Source: Sphingomonas aerolata
GTDB lineage: Bacteria; Pseudomonadota; Alphaproteobacteria; Sphingomonadales; Sphingomonadaceae
DNA: 64,000 nucleotides
Assembly: GCF_003046295.1 (NCBI RefSeq)
Contig: NZ_PZZN01000003.1
Location: 434,001 to 498,000 of the forward strand
Direction: 5' to 3'
The notes under the pieces were generated by a model, which was given only the letters and a program-made list of their open reading frames with translations, was not told where the DNA came from and ran no database searches. Positions 1 through 8,412 of this stretch are shown here, one piece after another. Each line of letters starts with the position of its first letter. Position 1 is the stretch's first letter. Both the position numbers and the translations under genes were made by a program.

Positions 1-600
1 GCCGGCGTTGATAAAGCCCGACACCTGCGTCCTGTTGTAATTGCCGTAGGAGCCGGTGATCGCGCCTGAGGTGCCGGGCTGCGGCTTGGCGGAGATGAGG
101 TTGATGGCGCCGACCGCCGCGGCGGTGCCGAACAGCGTCGCCTGCGGGCCCTTCACGACTTCGATCCGCTCGAGATCATAGAGATCCTGATAGGCGCCGC
201 GCGACCGGCTGATGTCGACGCCGTTATAGTAGAGCGTCACGCGCGCACCCTGCTGCGACGAGCCATTGTCCGAGGTGATGCCGCGGATCACGAAGCCGGG
301 GTTGTTCGCGCTCTGCTCCTGGATTTGCAGGCCGGGAATATAGGCGGCGACTTCGGACAGCGAGTTGACGCCGATATCCGCCATCTTCGCGCCGGTGAGC
401 GCGGTGACGGTCAGCGGCACGTCCTCGATCCGCTGTTCGCGCTTCTGCGCGGTGACGACGATGTCGTCGCCGTTTGTCACGCTGGCGCGGGCGGCCGGGC
501 CGGTCGCCGGATCGGGTGCGACGATCGCCTGGGCAAGCGCACCCGTCGAACAGGATGCAGCAAGCGCGGCCAGAGCCAGGCGCGTAGAAATAGTCGTCAT
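1..600 (-). CDS. TonB-dependent receptor, N-terminal part (cut by window edge)
   Basis: Outer-membrane active transporter for an unknown ligand. Only the first 200 residues are present; the frame is open to base 1. A signal peptide with a cleavable end (ALAQA) is followed at about residue 48 by a TonB-box-like DDIVVTAQKR segment and then the plug domain, with the family-typical stretches ALTG, NPGFVIRG, VTLYYNGV, DLERIEVVKGPQATLFG and AVGAINLISAKP. The start at 600 is the only ATG giving a complete signal peptide. It is divergent from the PhoD phosphatase, which suggests a phosphorylated substrate, but that is inference. Confidence 0.93.
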   Translation of the reverse strand, partial: MTTISTRLALAALAASCSTGALAQAIVAPDPATGPAARASVTNGDDIVVTAQKREQRIEDVPLTVTALTGAKMADIGVNSLSEVAAYIPGLQIQEQSANNPGFVIRGITSDNGSSQQGARVTLYYNGVDISRSRGAYQDLYDLERIEVVKGPQATLFGTAAAVGAINLISAKPQPGTSGAITGSYGNYNRTQVSGFINAG

Positions 601-684
601 GAAGTCCCCCGATTGTCAGTGAGCGAGCACCTAGGGCGGGGTCGTTACGGTTCCGCGTCGGATACATGACCCGCGCGTGACGGC

Positions 685-710
685 CTGTCATCGCGGCGTA
701 ACACCGCCGC
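685..710 (+). promoter_or_regulatory. Possible degenerate Pho box and hairpin between receptor and phoD
   Basis: In the 166-base divergent gap there is a CTGTCAT heptamer at 685-691, matching the first half of a Pho box, but the element 11 bases on (GCGTAAC) matches the second half poorly. It overlaps a GCGGCG/CGCCGC hairpin at 693-710. PhoB control of phoD-type genes is known in the family; here it is only a weak suggestion. Confidence 0.25.
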
Positions 711-766
711 AACGTGACTGACGCCGAGCGCCCCTAGCAGGCGGCATCACCGCAAAAGGCACTGTT

Positions 767-2440
767 ATGACGATCAATCGCCGCGACGCCCTCACGCTCT
801 TCGGCTCCGGCTCCGCGCTCGCGCTTCCCGGCCTCGCCACCGCGGCGCGCACGAACGGCAGCGCGGGGGCAGCGCGCTTCGACCACGGCGTGGCGAGCGG
901 CGATCCCTTGGCGGACGGCGCGATCCTGTGGACGCGTGCTACCCCGCAGGATCCGCAACAGGCGGGCGATATCGCGCTGACCTGGCATGTCGCATTGCGC
1001 GAGGGCGATACGCCCCTCCGTTCGGGCCGGATCGCGGCGCGGGCGGCGCGCGACTTCACCGCCAAGGTCGCGGTGACGGGGCTGAAACCCGGGACCGAGT
1101 ATCGCTACTGGTTCGAAACCGCGGCGGGCACGCGCTCACCCGTCGGCCGGGTCCGCACGCTGCCCCGCGGCGTGGTTGCGGATGTCGTCATGGGCGTGGT
1201 GTCGTGCCAGCTATACCCCGGCGGGTTCTTCAACGCCTATGCTTCGATCGCCAAACTCGACCGGCTCGACGCAGTGCTGCATCTCGGCGACTACATCTAT
1301 GAATATGCCATCGACGGCTATGGCGGCGACATCGGCAAGAAGATCGGCCGGCTGGTCGAGCCCACGCATGAGATCCTGACGCTCGCCGACTATAGGATGC
1401 GTCACGCGCAGGTGAAGCGCGACGCCGACATGCAGGCGGCGCACGCCCGCGCGGCGTTCATCTGCGTGTGGGACGATCACGAGGTCGCCAATGACGACTG
1501 GATCGGCGGCGCCGAGAACCATGACCCGGCGACCGAGGGCGACTGGAAGGCGCGCAAGGCCGCGTCGATGCAGGCCTATTTCGAATGGATGCCGATCCGC
1601 GACCCGAGGCCCGGCGAGCCGTGGGAAGCGATCAACCGCAGTTTCGAGTTCGGCGATCTCGCGACGCTGGTGATGGTCGAGACGCGGCTGCTCGCTCGGA
1701 GCAGGCAGGTCGCGGCGAAGGGCGAGGCGATTGCGCCTGCCGAATATGCCCCGATGATGGCGGAGCGCGCGCAGCCGGGTCGCGAAATGCTGGGCGCACC
1801 GCAGCTCGCCTGGATCGAGCGGACGATGGCGGCGTCGGTCACGGCGGGCAAGCCGTGGCAGGTACTCGGCAACCAGGTGGTGATGGCGCGCGTGGCCGGC
1901 CCGGATCTCGAGAGGCAGCTTGGCCCCGATCGCTTCGCCGCGATGATGGCGCGGCTCCCGGAGAAATGGCGCACGGCGCTGATGGCGAGCATGGCATCCT
2001 ATCGCGCGGGTCTGCCGTTCAACTTCGACAGCTGGGACGGCTATCCCGCAGCACGGGAACGGCTTTATGCCGCGTTCAAGCGGTCGGGGTCGCGACCGGT
2101 CGTGCTGTCGGGGGATAGCCATGCCGGCTGGGCGAATGATCTGCATGATGCATCGGGGAAGCTCGTCGCGGTCGAATTCGGTGCGACCGCGATCACCAGC
2201 CCGTCCTATGGCTCGCTGATCCCGGGGATCGGGACGCTGATCGCCGACGCCAATGACGAGGTCCGCTTCTGCGACCAGGATCGCAAGGGGTTCATCGTCC
2301 TGACGCTGACGCCGGACCATGCCACCGCCGACTTCAAGACGGTATCGACCGTTGTTGCCAAGTCGTTCGAGGAGGCGAGCGTCGCGCGGTTCCGCGCCTC
2401 GGCCGCAGCCCCGGATGCAAAACTCGAGCAGCTTGGATAA
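767..2440 (+). CDS. phoD: PhoD-family alkaline phosphatase/phosphodiesterase
   Basis: Periplasmic or exported metallophosphoesterase that releases phosphate from organic mono- and diesters. The 557-residue protein starts with a Tat-type signal (RRDALTLFG then a hydrophobic stretch). It has the PhoD_N fibronectin-like domain (about residues 38-130) and the metallophosphatase domain (about 140-520). Metal-ligand motifs are visible: VVSCQ (about 145), LHLGDYIYEY (about 172), WDDHEVANDDW (about 235) and LSGDSHAGW (about 448). Length is normal. A strong stem-loop follows the stop. Monocistronic, divergent from a TonB receptor. Confidence 0.93.
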   Translation: MTINRRDALTLFGSGSALALPGLATAARTNGSAGAARFDHGVASGDPLADGAILWTRATPQDPQQAGDIALTWHVALREGDTPLRSGRIAARAARDFTAKVAVTGLKPGTEYRYWFETAAGTRSPVGRVRTLPRGVVADVVMGVVSCQLYPGGFFNAYASIAKLDRLDAVLHLGDYIYEYAIDGYGGDIGKKIGRLVEPTHEILTLADYRMRHAQVKRDADMQAAHARAAFICVWDDHEVANDDWIGGAENHDPATEGDWKARKAASMQAYFEWMPIRDPRPGEPWEAINRSFEFGDLATLVMVETRLLARSRQVAAKGEAIAPAEYAPMMAERAQPGREMLGAPQLAWIERTMAASVTAGKPWQVLGNQVVMARVAGPDLERQLGPDRFAAMMARLPEKWRTALMASMASYRAGLPFNFDSWDGYPAARERLYAAFKRSGSRPVVLSGDSHAGWANDLHDASGKLVAVEFGATAITSPSYGSLIPGIGTLIADANDEVRFCDQDRKGFIVLTLTPDHATADFKTVSTVVAKSFEEASVARFRASAAAPDAKLEQLG

Positions 2441-2454
2441 CGGCGGCGGCACAC

Positions 2455-2480
2455 CGGGTGACGCCCATCGGCGTCACCCG
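2455..2480 (+). terminator. Stem-loop after phoD
   Basis: A perfect 11-bp stem (CGGGTGACGCC with GGCGTCACCCG) around a CATC loop lies 15 bases after the phoD stop. No T-run follows, so it could be a terminator or an mRNA 3' end stabiliser. Confidence 0.6.
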
Positions 2481-2624
2481 CCTTGCCCGATCCCGCCGAT
2501 GATTTTCCGTCGACAGGGAAAAGAAACCGATTCGGGAACATTGCCGGGAGCAGGCGGGTTTTCGCCCTGACACGCCGCCGCGCTGCTAGAATGGTGGAGG
2601 TTGGCGTCAATCTGGGGGCTCGCT

Positions 2625-4727
2625 TTGCATCTTCTGCCTGATACGCTCGAGGCCGGTTCGGCCTATCCGCTCGGCGCCACGTTCGACGGGCTCGGGGTCA
2701 ATTTCGCGGTCTATTCGGCCAATGCCGAAAAGATCGAGCTGTGCGTCTATGACGACAGCGGCCGCCGTGAACTCAAGCGCTACGTCTTGCCCGAATGGAC
2801 CGACGAGGTGTGGCACGGCTACCTCCCCGATGCGCAGCCGGGGCTGTCCTATGGCTATCGCGCCTATGGCCGGTACGCACCCGAGGAGGGCCACCGGTTC
2901 AATCCTAACAAGCTGCTGCTCGATCCCTATGCCAAGGCGATGACGGGCGAGCTGCGCTGGACCGACGCGATGTACGGCTATCAGGTCAAGTCGGCGCGCG
3001 AGGATCTGAGCTTCGATCGGCGCGACAATGCGCTGACCATGCCCAAGGGTGTCGTGACCGACAGCCATTTCGACTGGTCGCGGGACGTCCGCCCCAACAC
3101 GCCCTGGTCCGAGACGGTGATCTACGAGGCGCACGTCAAGGGCCTGACCAAGCTGTTCGACGAGGTGCAGCCCTCCGAACGCGGGACCTTCGCCGCGCTC
3201 GGCAATCCCAAGGTCATCGATCATCTGAAGCGGCTCGGCGTGACCGCGCTCGAGCTGCTGCCGATCCAGAGCTATACGCAGGACCGGTTCCTACAGGAGA
3301 AGGGGCTCCGGAATTACTGGGGGTACAACACCCTCAACTTCTTTACGCCCGAACGCTCCTTCTTCGCGACCGACAGTCACAACGAACTGCGCCGGTCGAT
3401 CCGCCGTCTCCATGCGGCGGGGATCGAGGTGATCCTCGACGTCGTCTACAATCACACATGCGAGGGGTCCGAGCAGGGGCCGACACTGTCGTGGCGCGGG
3501 CTTGACAATGCGAGCTATTACCGGCTGGTCAAGGATCAGCCGCGCTTCTCGATCAACGACACGGGGACCGGCAACACGCTGAACCTGACCAAGGCGCGGG
3601 TGATCCAGATGGTGGCGGATTCGCTACGCTACTGGGCGACCAGCTTCGGGATCGACGGGTTCCGTTTCGATCTCGGGCTGACGCTGGGGCGGACGGACAC
3701 CGGCTTCGATCCGGGCGCCGGCTTCTTCGACGTGCTGCGCCAGGATCCGGTGCTGGGCCGGCTGAAGCTGATCACCGAACCGTGGGACATCGGTCCGGGT
3801 GGCTATCAGCTCGGCAATTTCCCCCCGGGCTTTGCCGAATGGAACGACAAGTACCGCGATACCGTCCGCAAGTTCTGGCGCGGTGACCATGCGCAGCGCG
3901 CGGATCTGGCGGCGCGGCTGACCGGGTCGGCGGATCTGTTCGATCGCCGTGCGCGGCGCCCCTGGGCCAGCGTCAATTTGCTCGGCGCGCATGACGGCTA
4001 CACGCTCGCCGACACGACCGCTTATGAGGAGCGGCACAACGAGGCGAATGGCGAGGACAATCGCGACGGCCATTCGAACAACTGCTCGCGCAACTGGGGT
4101 GTCGAGGGGCCGACCGACGATCCCGCGATCGCGGAAACTCGCAAGCGGGTCGCGCGGTCGATGCTGACGACGCTGTTCGCGTCGCTCGGCACGCCGATGC
4201 TGGTCGCGGGCGACGAGTTCGGGCGGACGCAGGGCGGCAACAACAACGCCTATTGCCAGGATAACGAGATCAGCTGGCTCGACTGGACGCAGGCGAAGAC
4301 CCCCGAGGGCGAAGCGCTGATCGACTTCACCGCGCGGCTGGCCGCGTTGCGGCGCGACTATCCGATGCTGCGCGCGGGCAATTTCCTCTACGGCGAGGAT
4401 ACCCCGGCGGAGGGTCTGAAGGACATCGAATGGTGGGACGAGCGTGGCGTCCAGCTGTCTCCCGAGGACTGGGAAAACACCAATGGCCGTGCGCTGACGA
4501 TGCGTCGTGCGGCGCTGTGCGAGGATGGCAGGATCCAGGTCGTGTCGTTGCTGCTGAACGCGTCGGAGGGGCCGCTGACCTTCACCATGCCACCGCCCTC
4601 CGAGGTCGAGCGTATGGTCCTGATCGACAGCGCAAAGCCCGAGCAGCAGCCGATGCCGATCACCGACAGCTACGATCTCGCGCCGCAGGGTGCGGCGCTG
4701 CTGTCCTGGAGGATGGATCCGGCATGA
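2625..4727 (+). CDS. glgX: Glycogen debranching enzyme GlgX
   Basis: Hydrolyses alpha-1,6 branches of glycogen or limit dextrin, releasing maltodextrins. An N-terminal CBM48 domain (about residues 10-105) precedes a GH13 isoamylase-type barrel. The GH13 motifs are seen: DVVYNHTCEG (about 271), DGFRFDLG with the nucleophile Asp (about 345), ITEPWDIG with the acid/base Glu (about 383), and LGAHDGYTLAD with the stabilising Asp (about 453). No ATG start is available. TTG at 2625 has a GGGGG ribosome site six bases upstream, whereas TTG at 2601 directly abuts GGAGG, so 2625 is preferred; 2601 remains possible. First gene of a tightly coupled operon, its stop overlapping treZ by ATGA. Confidence 0.93.
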   Translation: MHLLPDTLEAGSAYPLGATFDGLGVNFAVYSANAEKIELCVYDDSGRRELKRYVLPEWTDEVWHGYLPDAQPGLSYGYRAYGRYAPEEGHRFNPNKLLLDPYAKAMTGELRWTDAMYGYQVKSAREDLSFDRRDNALTMPKGVVTDSHFDWSRDVRPNTPWSETVIYEAHVKGLTKLFDEVQPSERGTFAALGNPKVIDHLKRLGVTALELLPIQSYTQDRFLQEKGLRNYWGYNTLNFFTPERSFFATDSHNELRRSIRRLHAAGIEVILDVVYNHTCEGSEQGPTLSWRGLDNASYYRLVKDQPRFSINDTGTGNTLNLTKARVIQMVADSLRYWATSFGIDGFRFDLGLTLGRTDTGFDPGAGFFDVLRQDPVLGRLKLITEPWDIGPGGYQLGNFPPGFAEWNDKYRDTVRKFWRGDHAQRADLAARLTGSADLFDRRARRPWASVNLLGAHDGYTLADTTAYEERHNEANGEDNRDGHSNNCSRNWGVEGPTDDPAIAETRKRVARSMLTTLFASLGTPMLVAGDEFGRTQGGNNNAYCQDNEISWLDWTQAKTPEGEALIDFTARLAALRRDYPMLRAGNFLYGEDTPAEGLKDIEWWDERGVQLSPEDWENTNGRALTMRRAALCEDGRIQVVSLLLNASEGPLTFTMPPPSEVERMVLIDSAKPEQQPMPITDSYDLAPQGAALLSWRMDPA

Positions 4728-6433
4728 GCGCGTGGGGCGCGACGCCGGCGAGCGGCGGCACAGCGTTCCGGCTCTGGGCGCCCGATGCCGACCGGGTGAC
4801 GCTGGAGATCGACGGGGCTGCGCCGAAGCCGTTGGACGGACAGACGGACGGATGGTTCACCGCGACCGCCGATGTCGGGGCAGGGGTGCGCTATCGCTTC
4901 CGGATCGGCGAGGATCTGGTCGTGCCCGACCCCGCGTCGCGCCAGCAATCGGGGGGTGTGCATGGCTGGAGCGTCACCGTCGATCCCGATGCGTATCGCT
5001 GGCGATCGACCGACTGGCGCGGGCGGCGCTGGGAGGAGCTTGTGATCATGGAGGTCCATGCCGGCACCATGGGTGGTTTCGCCGGGATCACCGCACGCCT
5101 GCCCGAGATCGCCGCGCTCGGCGTGACCGCGGTCGAGTTGATGCCGGTCGCTGCGTTCGGCGGCACGCGCAATTGGGGCTATGACGGCGTCCTGCCCTAT
5201 GCGGTCGCCGAGAGCTACGGCACGCCCGACGATCTGCGGGCGATGGTCGATGCCGCACACGCGCTTGGCGTCGCGGTGCTGCTCGATGTTGTCTATAATC
5301 ACTTCGGACCCGACGGGAATTATCTGGGCGCCTATGCTGGATCGTTCTTTCACAAGGACGTCGACACCCCCTGGGGCGGCGCGGTGGCGGTCGATGTCGA
5401 ACCCGTTGCGCGCTACTTCATCGACAACGCCCTGATGTGGCTCACCGACTACCGGATCGACGGTCTTCGGTTCGATGCGGTCCACGCGATCGACAATGAC
5501 CGGTTCCTCGATGCGATGGCGGCTGAGATCCGCGCGACGGTCACCGACCGGCCGATCCACCTCGTCCTCGAGAACGAGCGCAACGACGCCGATCGGCTGC
5601 GGCCGGGCGGCTATGATGCGCAGTGGAACGACGACTTCCACAATGTCCTTCACGTGCTGCTGACGGGCGAAACCAGCGCCTATTACGCCGACTTCGCCGA
5701 CCGGCCGGCGGAGCGTCTCGCGCGGTGCCTGGGCGAAGGGTTCATTTATCAGGGGGAGGGGTCGGCCAATCATGACGGTCGGACGCGCGGCACGCCGAGC
5801 GCGCACCTTTCACCGACCGCGTTCGTGTCGTTTCTGCAGAACCACGACCAGATCGGCAACCGGGCGCTTGGCGAGCGGCTTACGCTGCTCACCTATCACG
5901 CACGGCTGCGTGCTGCGACCGCATTGCTGCTGCTCTGCCCGCAGATCCCGCTGCTGTTCATGGGGGACGAGACGGGGAGCGAGACGCCGTTCCTGTTCTT
6001 CACCGACTTCCATGACGAGCTTGCCGATGCGGTGCGCGATGGCCGGCGCCGGGAATTCGCGAAGTTTGCCGCGTTCGCCGACGAATCCGCCCGCGCTGCG
6101 ATCCCCGATCCGAATGCGAGCGCGACCTTCGAGGCGTCGGTCGCTGCACCCGGTCCCGACGCCGATGCCTGGCGCGATCTTTATCGCACGCTGATCGCGG
6201 TCCGGCAGCGCGCGATCATACCGCGCCTGTCCGGCACGCGCGCGATCGGCGCCGAGGCGATCGGGCCGGCGGCGGTCGTCGCGCGCTGGACGCTGGGCGA
6301 CGGCGCGGTGCTCACGATCGCGCTCAATCTCGGCGAGGATCCGGTCGCGTTTCCGGAAGCCTCCGGCGAGATGCTGTTCGCGCAGGGCGATCCCGGGCAG
6401 CACGCGAGCGTCGCCGTGTGGCTGGCGGCATGA
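4724..6433 (+). CDS. treZ: Malto-oligosyltrehalose trehalohydrolase TreZ
   Basis: Cleaves trehalose from maltooligosyl-trehalose made by TreY, the second step of the TreYZ pathway in the cytoplasm. The protein has 569 residues. It has an N-terminal E-set domain (about 1-95) and a GH13_10 barrel: DVVYNHFGPDGNYL (about 187), DGLRFDAVHAI (about 246), LENERN with the acid/base Glu (about 282), and FLQNHDQIGNRALGERL (about 369). ATG at 4724 overlaps the glgX stop (ATGA), with GGAGG upstream. Its own stop overlaps malQ. Confidence 0.94.
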   Translation: MSAWGATPASGGTAFRLWAPDADRVTLEIDGAAPKPLDGQTDGWFTATADVGAGVRYRFRIGEDLVVPDPASRQQSGGVHGWSVTVDPDAYRWRSTDWRGRRWEELVIMEVHAGTMGGFAGITARLPEIAALGVTAVELMPVAAFGGTRNWGYDGVLPYAVAESYGTPDDLRAMVDAAHALGVAVLLDVVYNHFGPDGNYLGAYAGSFFHKDVDTPWGGAVAVDVEPVARYFIDNALMWLTDYRIDGLRFDAVHAIDNDRFLDAMAAEIRATVTDRPIHLVLENERNDADRLRPGGYDAQWNDDFHNVLHVLLTGETSAYYADFADRPAERLARCLGEGFIYQGEGSANHDGRTRGTPSAHLSPTAFVSFLQNHDQIGNRALGERLTLLTYHARLRAATALLLLCPQIPLLFMGDETGSETPFLFFTDFHDELADAVRDGRRREFAKFAAFADESARAAIPDPNASATFEASVAAPGPDADAWRDLYRTLIAVRQRAIIPRLSGTRAIGAEAIGPAAVVARWTLGDGAVLTIALNLGEDPVAFPEASGEMLFAQGDPGQHASVAVWLAA

Positions 6434-8412
6434 GCCTGCTCCACGACCTCGCCGCCGCCGCTGGTCTGCAGCCCCGGTGGCAGGATGCCGGTGGGCGTGC
6501 GCAGACCGTGGCCGACGAGGCGTTGCAAGCGATCCTGAACGCGCTCGGACTTCCCGCGGACAGCGAGGCGGCGATACGCGCGAGCCTCGCCACCGCGCGC
6601 GCGGTGCGAGCCGAACCCCCGTCGTTCGTCTCGGCGGATGTCGGTGCGCGGGTGTCGATCGGGGCAGGCGATGGTCCTGCGGTTCTGACGTTGGAGGACG
6701 GGGCGTCGCGTGCCGTGACGATCGTCGACGGGCAGCTGCCGGGGATCACGGAGGCGGGATACCACCTGCTCACGCTCGGCGGCCGGGACATCCGGCTCGC
6801 GATCGCGCCACCGCGCTGCGTCACGATCGCGGACGTCGAGGCAGGTGGGCGCCTCTGGGGCCCGGCGGTGCAGATCCCCGCCCTGCGCGACGGCCGGAGC
6901 ACCGAGTTCGGCGACTTCGGCACGCTTGCGGACACGGTGCGCGCGTTCGCGACGCGCGGTGCCGATGCGGTGGCGATCAGCCCGACACATGCGCTGTTCC
7001 CGGCGGATGCGACCCGGTTCAGCCCCTATGCCCCGTCGAGCCGCCAGTTCCTGAACGTCATGCTCGCCGATCCGTCCGTGATGGCGGGCGCTGTTTCGGC
7101 GGACCCAGGGTCGCCGCCCGCATTGATCGACTGGGCGGGCGCGATCCCGGATCGCCTCGTCGCGCTGCGCCGACAGTTCGACACGTTGCCGGACACGGTA
7201 CGGGCCGAGGTCGAGGCGTTCGGCGCAAGGGGCGGCAGCGACCTGCGTTTCCACGCCGCGTTCGATGCGCTTCACGCCCATTTTCTTGCGCAGTCGGGCG
7301 CCCGGGGATGGCAGGACTGGCCTGCCGCCTATCAGGATCCCGATGGCGCCGCGGTCGCCGCGTTCATGACGGAGCAGCGCGATACGTGCGACTTCTACGT
7401 CATTCTCCAGTGGCTGGCGGATGCGGGGCTCGAACGGGCGCAGCGCACGGCACGTGATGGCGGCATGGCGGTCGGTCTGGTCGCGGATCTCGCGGTCGGC
7501 ATGGATCCGGGCGGCAGCCATGCGTGGCGACGGCGGGGTGATTTGCTGAACGGTCTGTCGATCGGTGCGCCACCCGACCCGCTGGGGCCCGACGGGCAGG
7601 CCTGGGGCATCACCGGCTTCGACCCACGGGCGCTTGTGGCAAATGGCTTCGCCCCGTTCATCGCGACGATCCGCGCGGGCTTGGCGCATGCCGGCGGGCT
7701 TCGCATCGATCACGCCTTTGGCTTGCGGCGGCTATGGGTGGTGCCGGACGGCGCGTCGGCGGCGGACGGGGCGTATCTCGACATGCCGTTTGCCGACATG
7801 ATGCGGATCATCGCGCTGGAATCGCACCGCGCGCGCGCGATCGTCATCGGCGAGGATCTGGGGACCGTGCCCGACGGGTTTCGCGAGGCGATGGACACGC
7901 GGGCGATGCTGGGGATGCGCGTGCTCTGGTTCGAGCGCGACGGCGACGGTGAATTCATCCCCCCCGAATCCTGGTCGATCGATGCGGTCGCGATGAGCGG
8001 GACGCATGATCTGGCGACGATCGCGGGCTGGTGGCAGGGGCGCGATATCGCCTGGAACTGGGCCCTTGGCCGGACCAGCGACGCCGCCGACGAGGCGGCC
8101 GACCACGATGCGCGCGCCGCGGATCGGTCCCGTTTGTGGACCGCGCTCGGTGCGCCGGGGCCACAGCCCGACCCGAGCGACACCGCGCCGGTCGTCGACG
8201 CCGCGCTGGCGCATGTCGCACGGACGCCATGCGGGCTGGCGATCTTCCCGCTCGAGGATCTCGTTGGGCTCGTCGAGCAGCCCAATCTTCCCGGCACGAC
8301 CGATGAACACCCCAATTGGCGGAGACGCATGCCAGACACCACCGACGCGCTGCTCGCGCGCCCCGACACTGCCGCACGCATCGCTCTGATCGAAACGGCG
8401 CGCGCATCATGA
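6430..8412 (+). CDS. malQ: 4-alpha-glucanotransferase (amylomaltase) MalQ
   Basis: GH77 enzyme that moves glucan segments between maltodextrins; here it would recycle short products left by GlgX/TreYZ. The 660-residue protein has the bacterial extra N-terminal region (about 1-150) before the catalytic barrel. Motifs: GLVADLAVGMDPGGSHAW (about 350), GGLRIDHAFGLRRLW with the nucleophile (about 422), VIGEDLGTVP with the acid/base Glu (about 472), and SGTHDLATIAGWW (about 522). ATG at 6430 forms ATGA with the treZ stop; the longer GTG at 6418 is unlikely. Confidence 0.93.
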   Translation: MSLLHDLAAAAGLQPRWQDAGGRAQTVADEALQAILNALGLPADSEAAIRASLATARAVRAEPPSFVSADVGARVSIGAGDGPAVLTLEDGASRAVTIVDGQLPGITEAGYHLLTLGGRDIRLAIAPPRCVTIADVEAGGRLWGPAVQIPALRDGRSTEFGDFGTLADTVRAFATRGADAVAISPTHALFPADATRFSPYAPSSRQFLNVMLADPSVMAGAVSADPGSPPALIDWAGAIPDRLVALRRQFDTLPDTVRAEVEAFGARGGSDLRFHAAFDALHAHFLAQSGARGWQDWPAAYQDPDGAAVAAFMTEQRDTCDFYVILQWLADAGLERAQRTARDGGMAVGLVADLAVGMDPGGSHAWRRRGDLLNGLSIGAPPDPLGPDGQAWGITGFDPRALVANGFAPFIATIRAGLAHAGGLRIDHAFGLRRLWVVPDGASAADGAYLDMPFADMMRIIALESHRARAIVIGEDLGTVPDGFREAMDTRAMLGMRVLWFERDGDGEFIPPESWSIDAVAMSGTHDLATIAGWWQGRDIAWNWALGRTSDAADEAADHDARAADRSRLWTALGAPGPQPDPSDTAPVVDAALAHVARTPCGLAIFPLEDLVGLVEQPNLPGTTDEHPNWRRRMPDTTDALLARPDTAARIALIETARAS